Shown here in pieces: positions 1-9,364 of a stretch of 47,938 nt of DNA (its first letter is position 1; each line of letters opens with the position of its first letter). The notes below the pieces were generated by a model that was given only the letters and a program-made list of their open reading frames with translations, was not told where the DNA came from and did no database searches. The position numbers were made by a program, and so were the translations under genes. Source of the DNA: Pedobacter sp. (GTDB lineage Bacteria > Bacteroidota > Bacteroidia > Sphingobacteriales > Sphingobacteriaceae); contig JACMND010000089.1 of assembly GCA_014378705.1 (NCBI GenBank), positions 1-47,938 of the forward strand. The letters run 5' to 3'.

Positions 1-1130
1 CCCATGGCAATTACTCCTGCCTGAACTCCAATAATAATAAATTGATTTTCGCCTCCAGTATTTTCTCCTATTGATCCTGCAACTCTTCCTGAACTTCCTA
101 ACCCCAAGCCCAGAGGGCTTTGAACCATTGCGTTAACTCCTTCAATCCACTCTAAAACATGCCCCAAACTTGAGGCATTTGTAAAGTTAAGTGTGTTGAT
201 TACAAATTCCTGTAGATCTTTATTTTTTAATAAAAATGAAAAATAGAGGACAGTTGCCAGTACTGCAAAATGAACTAAATTTAGGAGTACTTTCTTATTC
301 GTTATCCATGCGTAAGCGTAAATCATTAAAAAATAACTTAAAAATGCTGATCTTGATAAAGCAAGAATAATGGATATTTGGGTAGCAGCTAAAGCCACCT
401 TGCCTAAATTATTAAGTTTTATCTTGCAATTATCAGATGTATACAGTGCAGCTAAAACAGCTAGCGCCAGTAAAGTTGCAGATGCGTGCTCCAAAGGATT
501 TGCATAAAAACCTGCAAACCGTTTTATACCAGCTTCAGCCTCAAAAGTGTAAGTTAGGCCATAACTTCCAGACGGATCAAAATTATAAATGTAATAGTGA
601 TAATCAGCATACCCTGTAATAGTTTGAAAATGCTGGTAAGTTATATATTCAATTAAAATCACTACAGCAGTTGCTATGGCAACATAAAGTATAAAATGAA
701 AATATCTGCTTAGGTAGATTTCTTTAAGATTAAAAAGTCGGCCACAGGAATAAATTAATGGAAAAAACGATATACTTTTAAAAGATATAAGCCTTTCTAA
801 AAAAGTTTGCTCACCAATCGGCAAAAGCACATATATGAATGTATATCCAAAATATGCAATTATGGCATAATCCACAAAATGAAATCTAATTCTGTTTTTA
901 AGATTATATAATTGAAAACCAAGCAATACAACAACAAGAATTTCTTTAAATGTTTGTAAAATACCAATAAAACTACTTAGCCCCAAGCTATATGCAATTG
1001 ATAAAGAGGTTATGTAAATAGGCAATGCGAATATTAAAAATACTAACGCTCCCTGTCGGTTCCCGCGAATAATCTCTTTTATGGCAAAAAGAAATGTCGA
1101 AATATATATGAGCGGAAACAGGAACATCAT
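1..1130 (-). CDS. O-antigen polymerase/ligase-like membrane protein (Wzy_C family), 3' end outside window
   Basis: An uninterrupted minus-strand frame runs from two adjacent ATG codons (1130 and 1127) off the left edge, so the C-terminus is missing. The protein is very hydrophobic, starting MMFLFPLIYISTFLFAIKE and continuing through about ten apparent membrane segments. Near the cut end it carries the glycine-rich stretch SPLGLGLGSSGR, followed by a QFIIIGVQAG segment. That layout is typical of the periplasmic loop and following helix of O-antigen polymerases and ligases (Wzy/WaaL, PF04932). Proteins of this family join or ligate undecaprenyl-linked sugar repeats in the inner membrane. It lies 24 bp downstream of a Wzx-like flippase gene on the same strand, so both probably belong to a capsule, O-antigen or exopolysaccharide locus extending to the left. 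Polymerase and ligase cannot be told apart from sequence alone. Confidence 0.8.
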   Translation of the reverse strand, partial: MMFLFPLIYISTFLFAIKEIIRGNRQGALVFLIFALPIYITSLSIAYSLGLSSFIGILQTFKEILVVVLLGFQLYNLKNRIRFHFVDYAIIAYFGYTFIYVLLPIGEQTFLERLISFKSISFFPLIYSCGRLFNLKEIYLSRYFHFILYVAIATAVVILIEYITYQHFQTITGYADYHYYIYNFDPSGSYGLTYTFEAEAGIKRFAGFYANPLEHASATLLALAVLAALYTSDNCKIKLNNLGKVALAATQISIILALSRSAFLSYFLMIYAYAWITNKKVLLNLVHFAVLATVLYFSFLLKNKDLQEFVINTLNFTNASSLGHVLEWIEGVNAMVQSPLGLGLGSSGRVAGSIGENTGGENQFIIIGVQAGVIAM

Positions 1131-1154
1131 GCAATCTGCAAATCAAGCCCTGTT

Positions 1155-2417
1155 TTAAGCATAGACAGGATGTTCTTTTTTGATAACAAACTCATACATC
1201 ATAATTGCACTAATTTCGATGATCAACGTATATGCGCCTAACAAATAAATGTTTTTTAGTGCGCTAATGCTAAAGGCAAGAGTAAAAGCCAATATCAGTA
1301 ATACAACAGCAATGTTAAATATTGACCTGTTATTCTCCCTGATTAGCAATTCCAGAACGTTCAGGCAATTTAATGCTGCCGCTGCCGGAACCAGCGACAT
1401 CACGCGTAAAATAGTTACCGCAGTGGCATTTGGTTGGCCGGCTATGATGTAAATAATGGGCCCGGCGAAAATCATGATACCGATTGATACGCCCAAAAAA
1501 ACCATGAAAAGCATTTTTTTAAGACTGGTTTTAAACACCATAAATTGATGTGGATCTGCATTAAAAAGCGAAGCGGCTTTTGGATAAACCGAGTTTGAGA
1601 TGGACATGATCAGCAAACGTGATGACCAGGTGATTTTATCACAAAGAGAATAAGCACCCAGCCACATTGGATTTCCCCATCTGGCTAAAGCGAATAGCAT
1701 TAATGATTGCTGTAAATGAACTGAAATATTATTCCCAACTAAAAAGAAGTTGCCTTTTGTAAGCTGGATCATATCGGTTTTGACAGGAAAAGTAAATGGC
1801 AATTTGTATTGAATGATTCCTCTAAAAATCAGGAATACGTATATTAAAAAGTTAATACCTCCAATCAGGAAGTTAACCCAGATGGCGTCGGATGCACCAT
1901 TGATTAGAAAAATTACCCCTAGTATAATAAGTATTTTGCCAATTAGATTGGCCATATTGTAGATTGCAAGTTTCTCTGTTCCTAAATACAAAAATAACGG
2001 ATTGACTACCTCTGACAGGATGAGCGGGATTGCAAGAAGGTAATAATTGTAATGAACAAAGTTTCCAAAACCTGCCAACAGGAATAAGAGTATAAATGGC
2101 AAAAAAATAATAATACGAATCAGTAGTGTGTTATAAAAAATCCTTGACAAGTTAACTGGATCATTTTTATGCACAGCTACATCTTTTATTCCTGATTGAC
2201 TGGTTCCGAAATTTACAACGATTCCCAACAAACCTGCGAAGGCATTGGCGAGCATAATAAGACCGAAAGCTTCTAAACCAACAATTCTGGTTATAACCGG
2301 GTATAGTAAAATTAAAAGAAGTGCATTGGAAAGTTGTATGCTGCTTAAATTGAAAAAGTTGGAGAGGATTCTGGTCTTCTTTAATCTTAAATAAGTACCG
2401 GCAAACAACTCTTTCAA
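1155..2417 (-). CDS. Wzx-like polysaccharide flippase (MATE/MOP superfamily)
   Basis: This 420-residue protein is made of repeated hydrophobic segments, about twelve. Its N-terminal region (LLYPVITRIVGLEAFGLIML) matches the Wzx/RfbX oligosaccharide flippases that move undecaprenyl-linked repeat units across the inner membrane. The reading frame starts with TTG at 2417. The upstream frame is closed by a stop after eight sense codons and contains no ATG, and an AAAGG stretch sits just before the TTG. It is followed after 24 bp by the Wzy/ligase-like gene, and together they supply the export and polymerisation steps of a surface glycan. No glycosyltransferase of that pathway lies to the right, so this is the first gene of the locus on this side. 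A flippase for a teichuronic-acid-like or exopolysaccharide repeat is equally possible. Confidence 0.85.
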   Translation of the reverse strand: MKELFAGTYLRLKKTRILSNFFNLSSIQLSNALLLILLYPVITRIVGLEAFGLIMLANAFAGLLGIVVNFGTSQSGIKDVAVHKNDPVNLSRIFYNTLLIRIIIFLPFILLFLLAGFGNFVHYNYYLLAIPLILSEVVNPLFLYLGTEKLAIYNMANLIGKILIILGVIFLINGASDAIWVNFLIGGINFLIYVFLIFRGIIQYKLPFTFPVKTDMIQLTKGNFFLVGNNISVHLQQSLMLFALARWGNPMWLGAYSLCDKITWSSRLLIMSISNSVYPKAASLFNADPHQFMVFKTSLKKMLFMVFLGVSIGIMIFAGPIIYIIAGQPNATAVTILRVMSLVPAAAALNCLNVLELLIRENNRSIFNIAVVLLILAFTLAFSISALKNIYLLGAYTLIIEISAIMMYEFVIKKEHPVYA

Positions 2418-2433
2418 AACCTTTAATTTGTCG

Positions 2434-2441
2434 CAAATTTA
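2434..2441 (-). promoter_or_regulatory. Candidate Bacteroidota -7 box upstream of the wzx-like gene
   Basis: Read on the minus strand the octamer is TAAATTTG, an exact match to the Bacteroidota -7 consensus TAnnTTTG. A TTG about 23 nt further upstream (near 2463-2465) could serve as the -33 element, although that spacing is slightly long. Transcription would start only about 10 nt before the TTG start codon. No start-site data support this. Confidence 0.45.
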
Positions 2442-2501
2442 TAACAAATTCAAATAATGCGTGCCAATATTAATAGCATCCTACAGAATTCTTCTAAAAA
2501 G

Positions 2502-2535
2502 AAAAAGCTGGAGTCCATGGGACTGCCAGCCTTTT
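2502..2535 (-). terminator. Rho-independent terminator after the comF/lipoprotein unit
   Basis: A GC-rich stem (GCTGG-AGTCC paired with GGACT-g-CCAGC, one bulge) is flanked by A-rich sequence on the left and TTTT on the right. Read on the minus strand it ends in a T-rich tract, as expected for a terminator downstream of the lipoprotein gene that ends at 2607. It separates that unit from the polysaccharide genes. Confidence 0.75.
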
Positions 2536-2606
2536 CATCTAAATTAACGCTCTCAGGTATTTATACCACTAAATGAGATTAAAGTTTCGCCAAATTTTTA
2601 AAACCT

Positions 2607-3989
2607 TTATTCAAATTCGTAACATCCTATATCAGAGGGAAATATTCTTTCAATATTATTTAAATCTTTTGCTAAATACAGTTTAAGATAACGATCAGTG
2701 CTTAAATTTAAACCCGTATTTAAACCCGGGCTTGTGCCGGTTAATTTAAAATTTCCTTTTTTCTGATCAAAAAATAATGGATCCATATTTAGTATGTTGC
2801 CATTTTCTTGCTGCAATCCGGTGCTGCTTTTAATTAAATTATTTTGAACTTCTTCATAAAATAAACTGCCTTTTTTGTCTATGATCAACTCATTAATATT
2901 GCTTCCCCATATAATATTGTTAGTTAAGGTTACAGATAAAGCAGCTGTTTGCAATGATTGATTAGCCTGATAATAATCTGCAAAGTACACAGCGGGGTTC
3001 TGACGGTTAAACTCAAAATTAAGCCCTGAAAAGGTGTTGTGCTTTAGATTATAAATCCCACCTAAAGCTCCGTAAACTAAATATTGCCCACAATTGTAGA
3101 TCAGGGTATTAAAAACACTTACATCCGCGTTGTACATAATCAGCCCGGCAACCTGCATATTCTTTATAACAGAACTGTTAACGACTAATTTGGGATTGCT
3201 GTTGTTCGATAAAGAATCTACACGCACTCCCGCTAAAGCGTTTTTTATATTTGTGAAATTTAGGATGTTATTAGTGCTTGTTTGTAAAAAGTGAATTCCA
3301 TCCCACTGCCCGGGTTCGTCATCGTAAATATTTTCAAGCCTGTCGCCGGAGAAGTCAACAGGCTCTGAAACTTCACCTTCGCATTGTAAGGTTCCGGCGA
3401 TGAGCATCTCAGAACCGTGGTGAAAAAATACTTTTACCCCTTTTTGAATGGTAAGTTTCGAATCTTTGCTTATTAGCAAAGAATTATAAACTACGTAAGG
3501 TTTTTCATTTGTCCAGATTGTATTCCCTGATAAAATCTCCCGGTTATAAAAATGTGCATTTTGTCCGTATGCCCTTAACTGAACTGATTGTTTATTACTA
3601 TTGGTAACAAACTGCAAAGAATCTGAAACTATAAAAGGAAGGTTCTCAGAGCCCGGATTGATAAATATTTTGACAAAGATATTAAGCGAATCTTTTCCTG
3701 CTAAGATTATATTATTAGAAACATTTACAGGCTGGCCGTTAATGTTAATCTGGTAGGATGAATTATTCCCCCCGGCAAGTTTTACTTCAGAAATTTTTAC
3801 AGCATTTTTATTTGGGTTATAAACTTTAAGCTTTCGGGAAGTGCTGCCGGAGGACGTAAATACCGTATCAAAAAAAACGGTATCGGTAGAAAATTGAAGC
3901 TTTACAGTGGGATTAGAAGTTACTATGTTTTCCTTCCGGCAAGAAGAAAACAAAATTAAAATCATGATTATAATACTTATGGGCCTCAT
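2607..3989 (-). CDS. Lipoprotein with right-handed parallel beta-helix
   Basis: The 460-residue protein opens with a short hydrophobic signal and a lipobox ending at Cys16 (ILFSSC), so it should be lipidated and exported. Residues about 25-140 look like an Ig-like beta-sandwich, with repeated DTVFFDTVF-type and NPNKNAVKISEVKL strands. Residues about 150-400 contain short repeats of the kind L-x-x-x-x-I-x-N-A/N, typical of right-handed parallel beta-helices such as pectin-lyase folds. Catalytic residues of a known polysaccharide lyase are not evident. It sits 23 bp downstream of comF on the same strand and ends before a clear terminator, so the two are probably cotranscribed. Function is unknown; surface binding or a structural role is an inference from the fold. 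Confidence 0.8.
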   Translation of the reverse strand: MRPISIIIMILILFSSCRKENIVTSNPTVKLQFSTDTVFFDTVFTSSGSTSRKLKVYNPNKNAVKISEVKLAGGNNSSYQININGQPVNVSNNIILAGKDSLNIFVKIFINPGSENLPFIVSDSLQFVTNSNKQSVQLRAYGQNAHFYNREILSGNTIWTNEKPYVVYNSLLISKDSKLTIQKGVKVFFHHGSEMLIAGTLQCEGEVSEPVDFSGDRLENIYDDEPGQWDGIHFLQTSTNNILNFTNIKNALAGVRVDSLSNNSNPKLVVNSSVIKNMQVAGLIMYNADVSVFNTLIYNCGQYLVYGALGGIYNLKHNTFSGLNFEFNRQNPAVYFADYYQANQSLQTAALSVTLTNNIIWGSNINELIIDKKGSLFYEEVQNNLIKSSTGLQQENGNILNMDPLFFDQKKGNFKLTGTSPGLNTGLNLSTDRYLKLYLAKDLNNIERIFPSDIGCYEFE

Positions 3990-4012
3990 GAAACAAATAT
4001 TATAAAATTAAA

Positions 4013-4711
4013 CTATTCGGCAAAAGCGATTGTGGCTATACTGATGCTTACGTTTTTAATTTTCAAAAGCTCAAGGCAGCAAGCTTCCAGCGTAGCACCT
4101 GTTGTAATTACATCATCAACTAACAGCAAGTGTTTGTTTTCCAATTGTAAAGGCTCACGCACAAAAAATGCTTCTTTAAGATTTTCGTATCTGGAAAATC
4201 GGGATTTTAGTGTTTGAGTTTCCGTATTGGTGGCCTTGCACAAATTATTCAGTACAACAGGAATGTTCAAAGCATCAGACATTCCTTTAGCGATGCATTC
4301 ACTTTGATTATAGCCTCGTAGTTTTCTTTTTTTGGGATGAAGCGGAACTGGAATAACCACATCGGGAATGGTCCATACCGATGACTGTTCTAACTCAGAA
4401 CCATATAGTTTGCCCATTTTTGTTCCGGTTTCTGGTCGGTTATTGTATTTTAACTGGTGCATTATATGCTGTACTTTGTTTCCCTTCTTAAAGTAAACAT
4501 AAGATCCGGCTTGTTTAAACGGAAATCTTCCCCAAAGTTGCCTGGCTACCCTGTTCTCTGGATCCTTATGATGCATCGTGTAAGGCAAATGGTAGATACA
4601 ATTTGTACAGATTATGTCTTCATTTTTATAAAGGTTTTTACCGCATGCCGCACAGAGCTCGGGAAAAAACAGACCGATAAAATCATAAAAATATCCGCTT
4701 ACTGGATTCAT
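4013..4711 (-). CDS. ComF family phosphoribosyltransferase-like protein
   Basis: The 232-residue protein has the two-part ComF architecture. An N-terminal zinc-finger-like region carries Cys20/Cys23 and Cys35/Cys38. A type I phosphoribosyltransferase domain follows, with the PRPP-binding motif LLLVDDVITTGAT at residues 195-207 and the upstream VVIPVPLHPKKRKLRGYNQS segment. ComF is required for DNA uptake in naturally competent bacteria and is thought to act on incoming single-stranded DNA on the cytoplasmic side; homologues occur widely in non-competent species. Length is normal for the family. The gene reads into the lipoprotein gene with a 23-bp gap. No other competence genes are nearby, so a role in transformation here is not supported by context. 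Confidence 0.9.
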   Translation of the reverse strand: MNPVSGYFYDFIGLFFPELCAACGKNLYKNEDIICTNCIYHLPYTMHHKDPENRVARQLWGRFPFKQAGSYVYFKKGNKVQHIMHQLKYNNRPETGTKMGKLYGSELEQSSVWTIPDVVIPVPLHPKKRKLRGYNQSECIAKGMSDALNIPVVLNNLCKATNTETQTLKSRFSRYENLKEAFFVREPLQLENKHLLLVDDVITTGATLEACCLELLKIKNVSISIATIAFAE

Positions 4712-4899
4712 ATAAATTAAGATACCGTAAAATAGCCAAATGGTAAGAAGGCTTTAAACAAGTCTGATAATAAAGTAGTTAAATTTTCGTTAAAACACTG
4801 TTTATTTTATGAAACAGAATTATCTCAAAGTTAACCGTTCGTATAAACTTTGTTAAACCAAGTGGTATTTCTGACGTAGTAAGTTTCAACAGAAGGGGG

Positions 4900-4913
4900 A
4901 ACCCAGCCGGGTT
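4900..4913 (+). promoter_or_regulatory. Small hairpin in the leader of the transglycosylase gene
   Basis: AACCC and GGGTT form a 5-bp stem with an AGCC loop directly after a GGGGG run (4895-4899), ending 13 nt before the ATG at 4927. It lies in the 215-bp divergent spacer between comF and the transglycosylase gene. It could influence translation initiation. The stem is short and may be fortuitous. Confidence 0.3.
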
Positions 4914-4926
4914 AAATAAAAATGTT

Positions 4927-6327
4927 ATGATGAAAAAAATAGGGGCAGTCGCCTGTTTTCTTTTTGCAGGTATTACGGTATTTGCAAATGGAGATCAAAA
5001 TCTTCTTGATAAGGATACAACTTATTCATCGATTACAGTAATTACAAACAACGAACCTTCTGATAGTTTACTACAAAACCAATTATTTCCAAATCCCCTC
5101 TTATCATATCAAAATCTTGTTTATAAGCAACGTCTTGATTCACTTGAAAGTTCTGTCAAGCTATCTTACAATGAGCATGTCCAGGACTATATTGATCTTT
5201 ATGTTTTTAAACGAAAAACTCAGATTGGTAAGATGATCGGCCTTTCTGATTATTACTTTCCAATTTTTGAAAAATCATTAAGAGAAGTCGGTATTCCTGA
5301 TGAACTAAAATATATCTCCATTGTAGAATCAGCACTCAATCCACAGGCGGTTTCGCGTTCCGGAGCCGTTGGACCATGGCAATTTATGTATACCACAGCA
5401 AAAGGATATGGTTTAAAAATGGACAATTACGTCGATGAACGTAAAGACCCTGTTCAGGCCAGCTATGCAGCGGCTCTCTATTTAAAAGATGCTTATAACA
5501 GGTTAGGAGATTGGTTGCTGGCTATTGCTGCTTATAATTGCGGAGCGGGCGCTGTTTCCAGGGCCATCACTCGTTCAGGTGGCGAAGCCGACTTTTGGAA
5601 AGTACGTCCGTATTTGCCAAGGGAAACCCAAAATTATGTGCCAGCGTTTATTGCTACAGTTTACGCCATGAAATATTATCAAAAACATGATATCATTGCT
5701 GAAGATCCCGGATTTAACATCCTAACTGAAATAATTGATGTTAACCGGGTTATATCTTTATCGAATATAGCCAGGGCAGCTAACGTGGATTTAAGTGAAT
5801 TATTATTATTAAATCCTTCATATAAAAAGAAAATTATTAACGGATCCCCGGCATACCCTAAACAACTCGTAATTCCAGTAGTAGAAAAACAAGTTTACAC
5901 AATGTTATATGATGTATTGAACGGCACTGAAATTTTAAATGAGCCTTCAATAACTGCTGTAAACAACCTGTCTCACCAAGAGAATCAAATAAATGTTCCG
6001 GCATCCCATAAAGTTAAAGACGGACAAACTATTTTAATGGTAGCTAACCAATATGGTTTAGAAGTGCAAGACCTGAAAGTACTTAATAACTTTACGGATA
6101 ACCCTTTAGTTCCGGGCCAGGTTGTAAAACTTAAATCAGTAAAACAACCATTGGCAAAGCCCTCTAAATCATCACGTTATTTTACTTACATCGTGAAAGC
6201 GGGGGATACTTTGTCAGAAATTGCCGAAAAATTTACCGGAAACACAATCTCCAAAATTAAGGCACAAAATGGATTGAATAAAAATCTCGTTAAACCCGGT
6301 ATGAAATTAATAATAAACAAAAGCTAG
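4927..6327 (+). CDS. MltD-like lytic transglycosylase with LysM domains
   Basis: A 466-residue exported murein hydrolase. Residues 1-20 form a signal peptide (MMKKIGAVACFLFAGITVFA). A goose-type transglycosylase (SLT) domain spans about 100-250, with the catalytic glutamate at E134 in the motif SIVESALNPQAVSRSGAVG, followed by PWQFM and the AAYNCGAGAV motif near residue 201. Two clear LysM peptidoglycan-binding modules follow at about 359-403 and 418-463. A weaker LysM-like stretch lies around 270-318. Family members cleave the MurNAc-GlcNAc bond to give 1,6-anhydro muropeptides in the periplasm. Two adjacent ATGs (4927 and 4930) could start translation. The gene is transcribed away from comF and is probably monocistronic, because a promoter-like box precedes maeB. 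Confidence 0.93.
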   Translation: MMKKIGAVACFLFAGITVFANGDQNLLDKDTTYSSITVITNNEPSDSLLQNQLFPNPLLSYQNLVYKQRLDSLESSVKLSYNEHVQDYIDLYVFKRKTQIGKMIGLSDYYFPIFEKSLREVGIPDELKYISIVESALNPQAVSRSGAVGPWQFMYTTAKGYGLKMDNYVDERKDPVQASYAAALYLKDAYNRLGDWLLAIAAYNCGAGAVSRAITRSGGEADFWKVRPYLPRETQNYVPAFIATVYAMKYYQKHDIIAEDPGFNILTEIIDVNRVISLSNIARAANVDLSELLLLNPSYKKKIINGSPAYPKQLVIPVVEKQVYTMLYDVLNGTEILNEPSITAVNNLSHQENQINVPASHKVKDGQTILMVANQYGLEVQDLKVLNNFTDNPLVPGQVVKLKSVKQPLAKPSKSSRYFTYIVKAGDTLSEIAEKFTGNTISKIKAQNGLNKNLVKPGMKLIINKS

Positions 6328-6391
6328 CTCTTGTTTATTTCTCTTATAACCCCCTTCAATTCATTTAATAAACCAATACCGAAAAGAATTG

Positions 6392-6399
6392 TAATTTTG
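6392..6399 (+). promoter_or_regulatory. Candidate -7 box for maeB
   Basis: The octamer TAATTTTG matches the Bacteroidota TAnnTTTG consensus exactly and lies 22 nt before the ATG at 6422. No good TTG -33 element is visible at the usual distance, so the call rests on the -7 box and its placement. Confidence 0.45.
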
Positions 6400-6421
6400 C
6401 GCCTTTCACAATTACTAGTTA

Positions 6422-8755
6422 ATGAGTAAGATTAATCGTAAGCAAGACGCACTAGACTACCATTCACAAGGGCGTCCGGGTAAAATTCAAGTCGTTTCTA
6501 CAAAACCAACTAATTCTCAACGTGATCTGGCCCTGGCATATTCCCCCGGAGTTGCAGAACCTTGTTTAAAGATCGCGGAAAATAAGGATGACGTATACAA
6601 ATATACCGCTAAAGGCAACTTGGTAGCAGTTATCAGTAACGGTACAGCCGTTTTAGGATTGGGAGATATTGGTCCGGAAGCCGCAAAACCGGTTATGGAA
6701 GGCAAAGGTATTTTATTTAAGATTTTTGCTGATATAGATGTTTTTGACCTTGAACTTGATACCAAGAACATAGATGAATTTGTGAAAATAGTAAAGGCGC
6801 TTGAACCTACTTTTGGTGGGATCAATTTGGAAGATATAAAAGCTCCTGAATGTTTTGAAATAGAACGCCGGTTAAAAGAAGAAATGAGCATTCCGGTGAT
6901 GCATGACGACCAGCATGGAACAGCGATCATATCCTCAGCAGCATTAATTAATGCTTGCGAGATTCAGAAAAAAAAATTAGACCGGATAAGAATAGTGGTG
7001 AACGGAGCCGGGGCTGCCGCTATTTCCTGTACCAGGTTGTATGTTAGCCTTGGCGCAAAACGGGATAACATCGTTATGCTTGACCGCTCCGGCGTAATCA
7101 GGCAAGACCGTGAAGATTTGGAGGGAACGAAAGCCGAATTTGCTACAAACAGAAAAATTAATACTCTTGAAGAAGCGATGAAGGATGCCGACGTTTTTAT
7201 TGGTTTATCTTCTCCGGATGTGTTGACAACAGACATGCTGAAAATCATGGCTAAGAATCCCATTGTGTTTGCCATGGCCAACCCAAATCCGGAGATTGGT
7301 TATGATCTTGCAGTACGTACGCGTAAAGATATTATTATGGCTACGGGCCGTTCTGATTTTCCTAACCAGGTTAACAATGTTTTAGGTTTTCCGTACATAT
7401 TCAGAGGGGCGCTGGATGTACGTGCTACCGCTATTAATGAAGAAATGAAGATTGCCGCAGTTAGAGCAATTGCTGATCTTGCGAAAAGAACAGTGCCCGA
7501 AGCAGTTAATCTGGCTTATAATACCAAGAATTTAAAGTTTGGCAGCGAATACATCATTCCAAAACCTATTGATTTCAGGCTCATAACGGTTGTATCTCCG
7601 GCAGTTGCCAAAGCCGCAATAGACTCAGGTGTTGCCCGCAAAATTATAACAGACTGGGATGCGTATAAAGAAGAGTTAAAAACTCGTTTAGGTGTTGATG
7701 ATGCTTTGCTACGTGCGGTTACAAATAAAGCCAAGTCATCACCAAAGCGTATTGTCTTCGCCGAAGCCGATAATTATAAGATATTAAAAGCCGCACAGAT
7801 TGTTAAGGATGATGGTATTGCGATACCTATATTATTAGGCAACAAAATTAGGATACAAGAGATTATTTCTGAAAACGAACTTGATCTGGAAGGCGTACTG
7901 ATTATAAACCCTTTGGAAGAAATAGAAAAGTCGTTAATGTATGCCGAAAACTTATTTAATAAACGTCAGCGACGCGGTTTAACTCTGTTTGAAGCTAAAA
8001 AGCTGATGCGTGATCGGAATTATTATGGTTCCTCAATGGTTCAGTTTGGCGAAGCTGATGCTTTAATATCAGGACTTACCAGAAATTATGCATCGACCAT
8101 CAAACCGGCGTTGCAGGTTATTGGCATTGAAGAAGGCGTTAATCGGGTTGCCGGGATGTATATGATGCTTACAAAAAAGGGACCTGTTTTTTTTGGCGAT
8201 ACAACCGTGAATGAAAATCCTACCGCCGAAGAGTTAGTAGACATTAGCATACTTTTAGATCGCTCCGTAAAAAAATTCAATATCTCACCAAGGCTTGCTT
8301 TGCTATCTTATTCTAATTTTGGATCCAATGAAGGCGAAGTGCCAGAAAAAACACGTGAGGCAGTAAAAATAATGCATACCCGATACCCTGAAATTGTGGT
8401 TGATGGCGAGATGCAGGCAAATTTCGCGATGAACGCCAATCTCTTAAAAGATAACTTTCCTTTCAGCATCCTGAACGGAGCTCCGGCAAACGTTTTAGTT
8501 TTTCCGAACCTGGAATCAGGAAATATAGCCTATAAACTTTTGCAGGAATTAGGTGATGCCGAGGCAGTAGGTCCAATATTATTGGGATTAAAAAAGCCGG
8601 TGCATGTTTTACAGCTTGGAAGTTCGGTAAGGGAAATCGTAAATATGGTTACCATAGCAGTTGTTGACGTGCAATCCAGGCAGGAAAATGTTTCTGAGGA
8701 GGTTATCAAGCGTAAAGGTATTTTTAACCGCATTCGTAAGCCAGCAAAAAAGTAA
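6422..8755 (+). CDS. maeB: NADP-dependent malic enzyme fused to a phosphotransacetylase-like domain
   Basis: A 777-residue protein with the usual MaeB fusion. The N-terminal malic enzyme half (about 1-430) has the motifs [32 protein letters not shown] and MHDDQHGTA, which supply the metal and malate site, and the nucleotide-binding [11 protein letters not shown]. The C-terminal half (about 440-777) is a phosphate acetyltransferase-like domain ([20 protein letters not shown]). The enzyme oxidatively decarboxylates malate to pyruvate and makes NADPH in the cytoplasm. In studied MaeB proteins the C-terminal domain is regulatory, binding acetyl-CoA, rather than a working transacetylase. ruvA begins 3 bp after the stop, so the two are translationally close. 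The order maeB-ruvA-sprA is a known Bacteroidota arrangement. Confidence 0.96.
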   Translation: MSKINRKQDALDYHSQGRPGKIQVVSTKPTNSQRDLALAYSPGVAEPCLKIAENKDDVYKYTAKGNLVAVISNGTAVLGLGDIGPEAAKPVMEGKGILFKIFADIDVFDLELDTKNIDEFVKIVKALEPTFGGINLEDIKAPECFEIERRLKEEMSIPVMHDDQHGTAIISSAALINACEIQKKKLDRIRIVVNGAGAAAISCTRLYVSLGAKRDNIVMLDRSGVIRQDREDLEGTKAEFATNRKINTLEEAMKDADVFIGLSSPDVLTTDMLKIMAKNPIVFAMANPNPEIGYDLAVRTRKDIIMATGRSDFPNQVNNVLGFPYIFRGALDVRATAINEEMKIAAVRAIADLAKRTVPEAVNLAYNTKNLKFGSEYIIPKPIDFRLITVVSPAVAKAAIDSGVARKIITDWDAYKEELKTRLGVDDALLRAVTNKAKSSPKRIVFAEADNYKILKAAQIVKDDGIAIPILLGNKIRIQEIISENELDLEGVLIINPLEEIEKSLMYAENLFNKRQRRGLTLFEAKKLMRDRNYYGSSMVQFGEADALISGLTRNYASTIKPALQVIGIEEGVNRVAGMYMMLTKKGPVFFGDTTVNENPTAEELVDISILLDRSVKKFNISPRLALLSYSNFGSNEGEVPEKTREAVKIMHTRYPEIVVDGEMQANFAMNANLLKDNFPFSILNGAPANVLVFPNLESGNIAYKLLQELGDAEAVGPILLGLKKPVHVLQLGSSVREIVNMVTIAVVDVQSRQENVSEEVIKRKGIFNRIRKPAKK

Positions 8756-8758
8756 GTT

Positions 8759-9343
8759 ATGTACGATTATATTGATGGAAAATTGGCGGTTAAAGGTCCT
8801 ACATATGTTGTAATTGATGCAGGTGGAGTTGGATATCACATAAATATTTCATTAAACACCTATTCAGCCATTCGGAGCCAGGAACGGTGTAAGTTATTTG
8901 TCTGGATGCATGTTAAAGAAGATGCCCATACCTTGTACGGTTTTTTTGAAGAGGGAGAAAGACGCCTGTTTCTGCATCTCATTTCCGTTTCCGGGATAGG
9001 CCCTAACACAGGCCGAATGATCCTTTCATCCATTACACCCGCGGAAATTCAAACCGCTATTGTTAAAGGAGATGTTCCGTTGATACAACGGATCAAAGGC
9101 ATTGGCCCTAAATCTGCTCAGAGAATGATTTTGGAGCTACAGGATAAATTGAAAAAAGAAGGGCCTGATTCCTTAATCTCGGTTCCTTTAAATACAACTG
9201 TAAAAGAAGAGGCGCTATCTGCGCTGGTAATGCTTGGTTTTAATAAGGCTGTCGCCGAGAAATCATTGGGACAAGCAATCCACAACTCTGCTGAAAATTT
9301 ATCCGTAGAACAGTTGATAAAAGTTGCCCTTAAAACCTTATAA
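8759..9343 (+). CDS. ruvA: Holliday junction branch-migration protein RuvA
   Basis: A 194-residue protein of normal RuvA length. Domain I is an OB-fold (residues 1-63, MYDYIDGKLAVKGPTYVVID). Domain II carries two helix-hairpin-helix motifs, VSGIGPNTGRMIL and IKGIGPKSAQRMI. The short domain III (about 148-194) contacts RuvB. RuvA tetramers bind Holliday junctions and load the RuvB motor for branch migration during recombination and repair. It follows maeB by 3 bp and precedes sprA by 21 bp, an arrangement that reflects conserved Bacteroidota synteny rather than shared function. The matching resolvase gene ruvC lies about 29 kb away at 38468-39034. Confidence 0.96.
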   Translation: MYDYIDGKLAVKGPTYVVIDAGGVGYHINISLNTYSAIRSQERCKLFVWMHVKEDAHTLYGFFEEGERRLFLHLISVSGIGPNTGRMILSSITPAEIQTAIVKGDVPLIQRIKGIGPKSAQRMILELQDKLKKEGPDSLISVPLNTTVKEEALSALVMLGFNKAVAEKSLGQAIHNSAENLSVEQLIKVALKTL

Positions 9344-9364
9344 TTACTATCAAGAAATCTTATA

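Noticed and set aside
437-619. Plus-strand 60-codon frame at the left edge
   Set aside because: It is antisense to the Wzy/ligase-like gene, which is open over the whole stretch and has a diagnostic motif.
2167-2436. Second minus-strand frame overlapping the start of the wzx-like gene
   Set aside because: It is a frame shadow: the translation has no membrane-protein pattern, while the overlapping TTG-initiated frame is a clear flippase.
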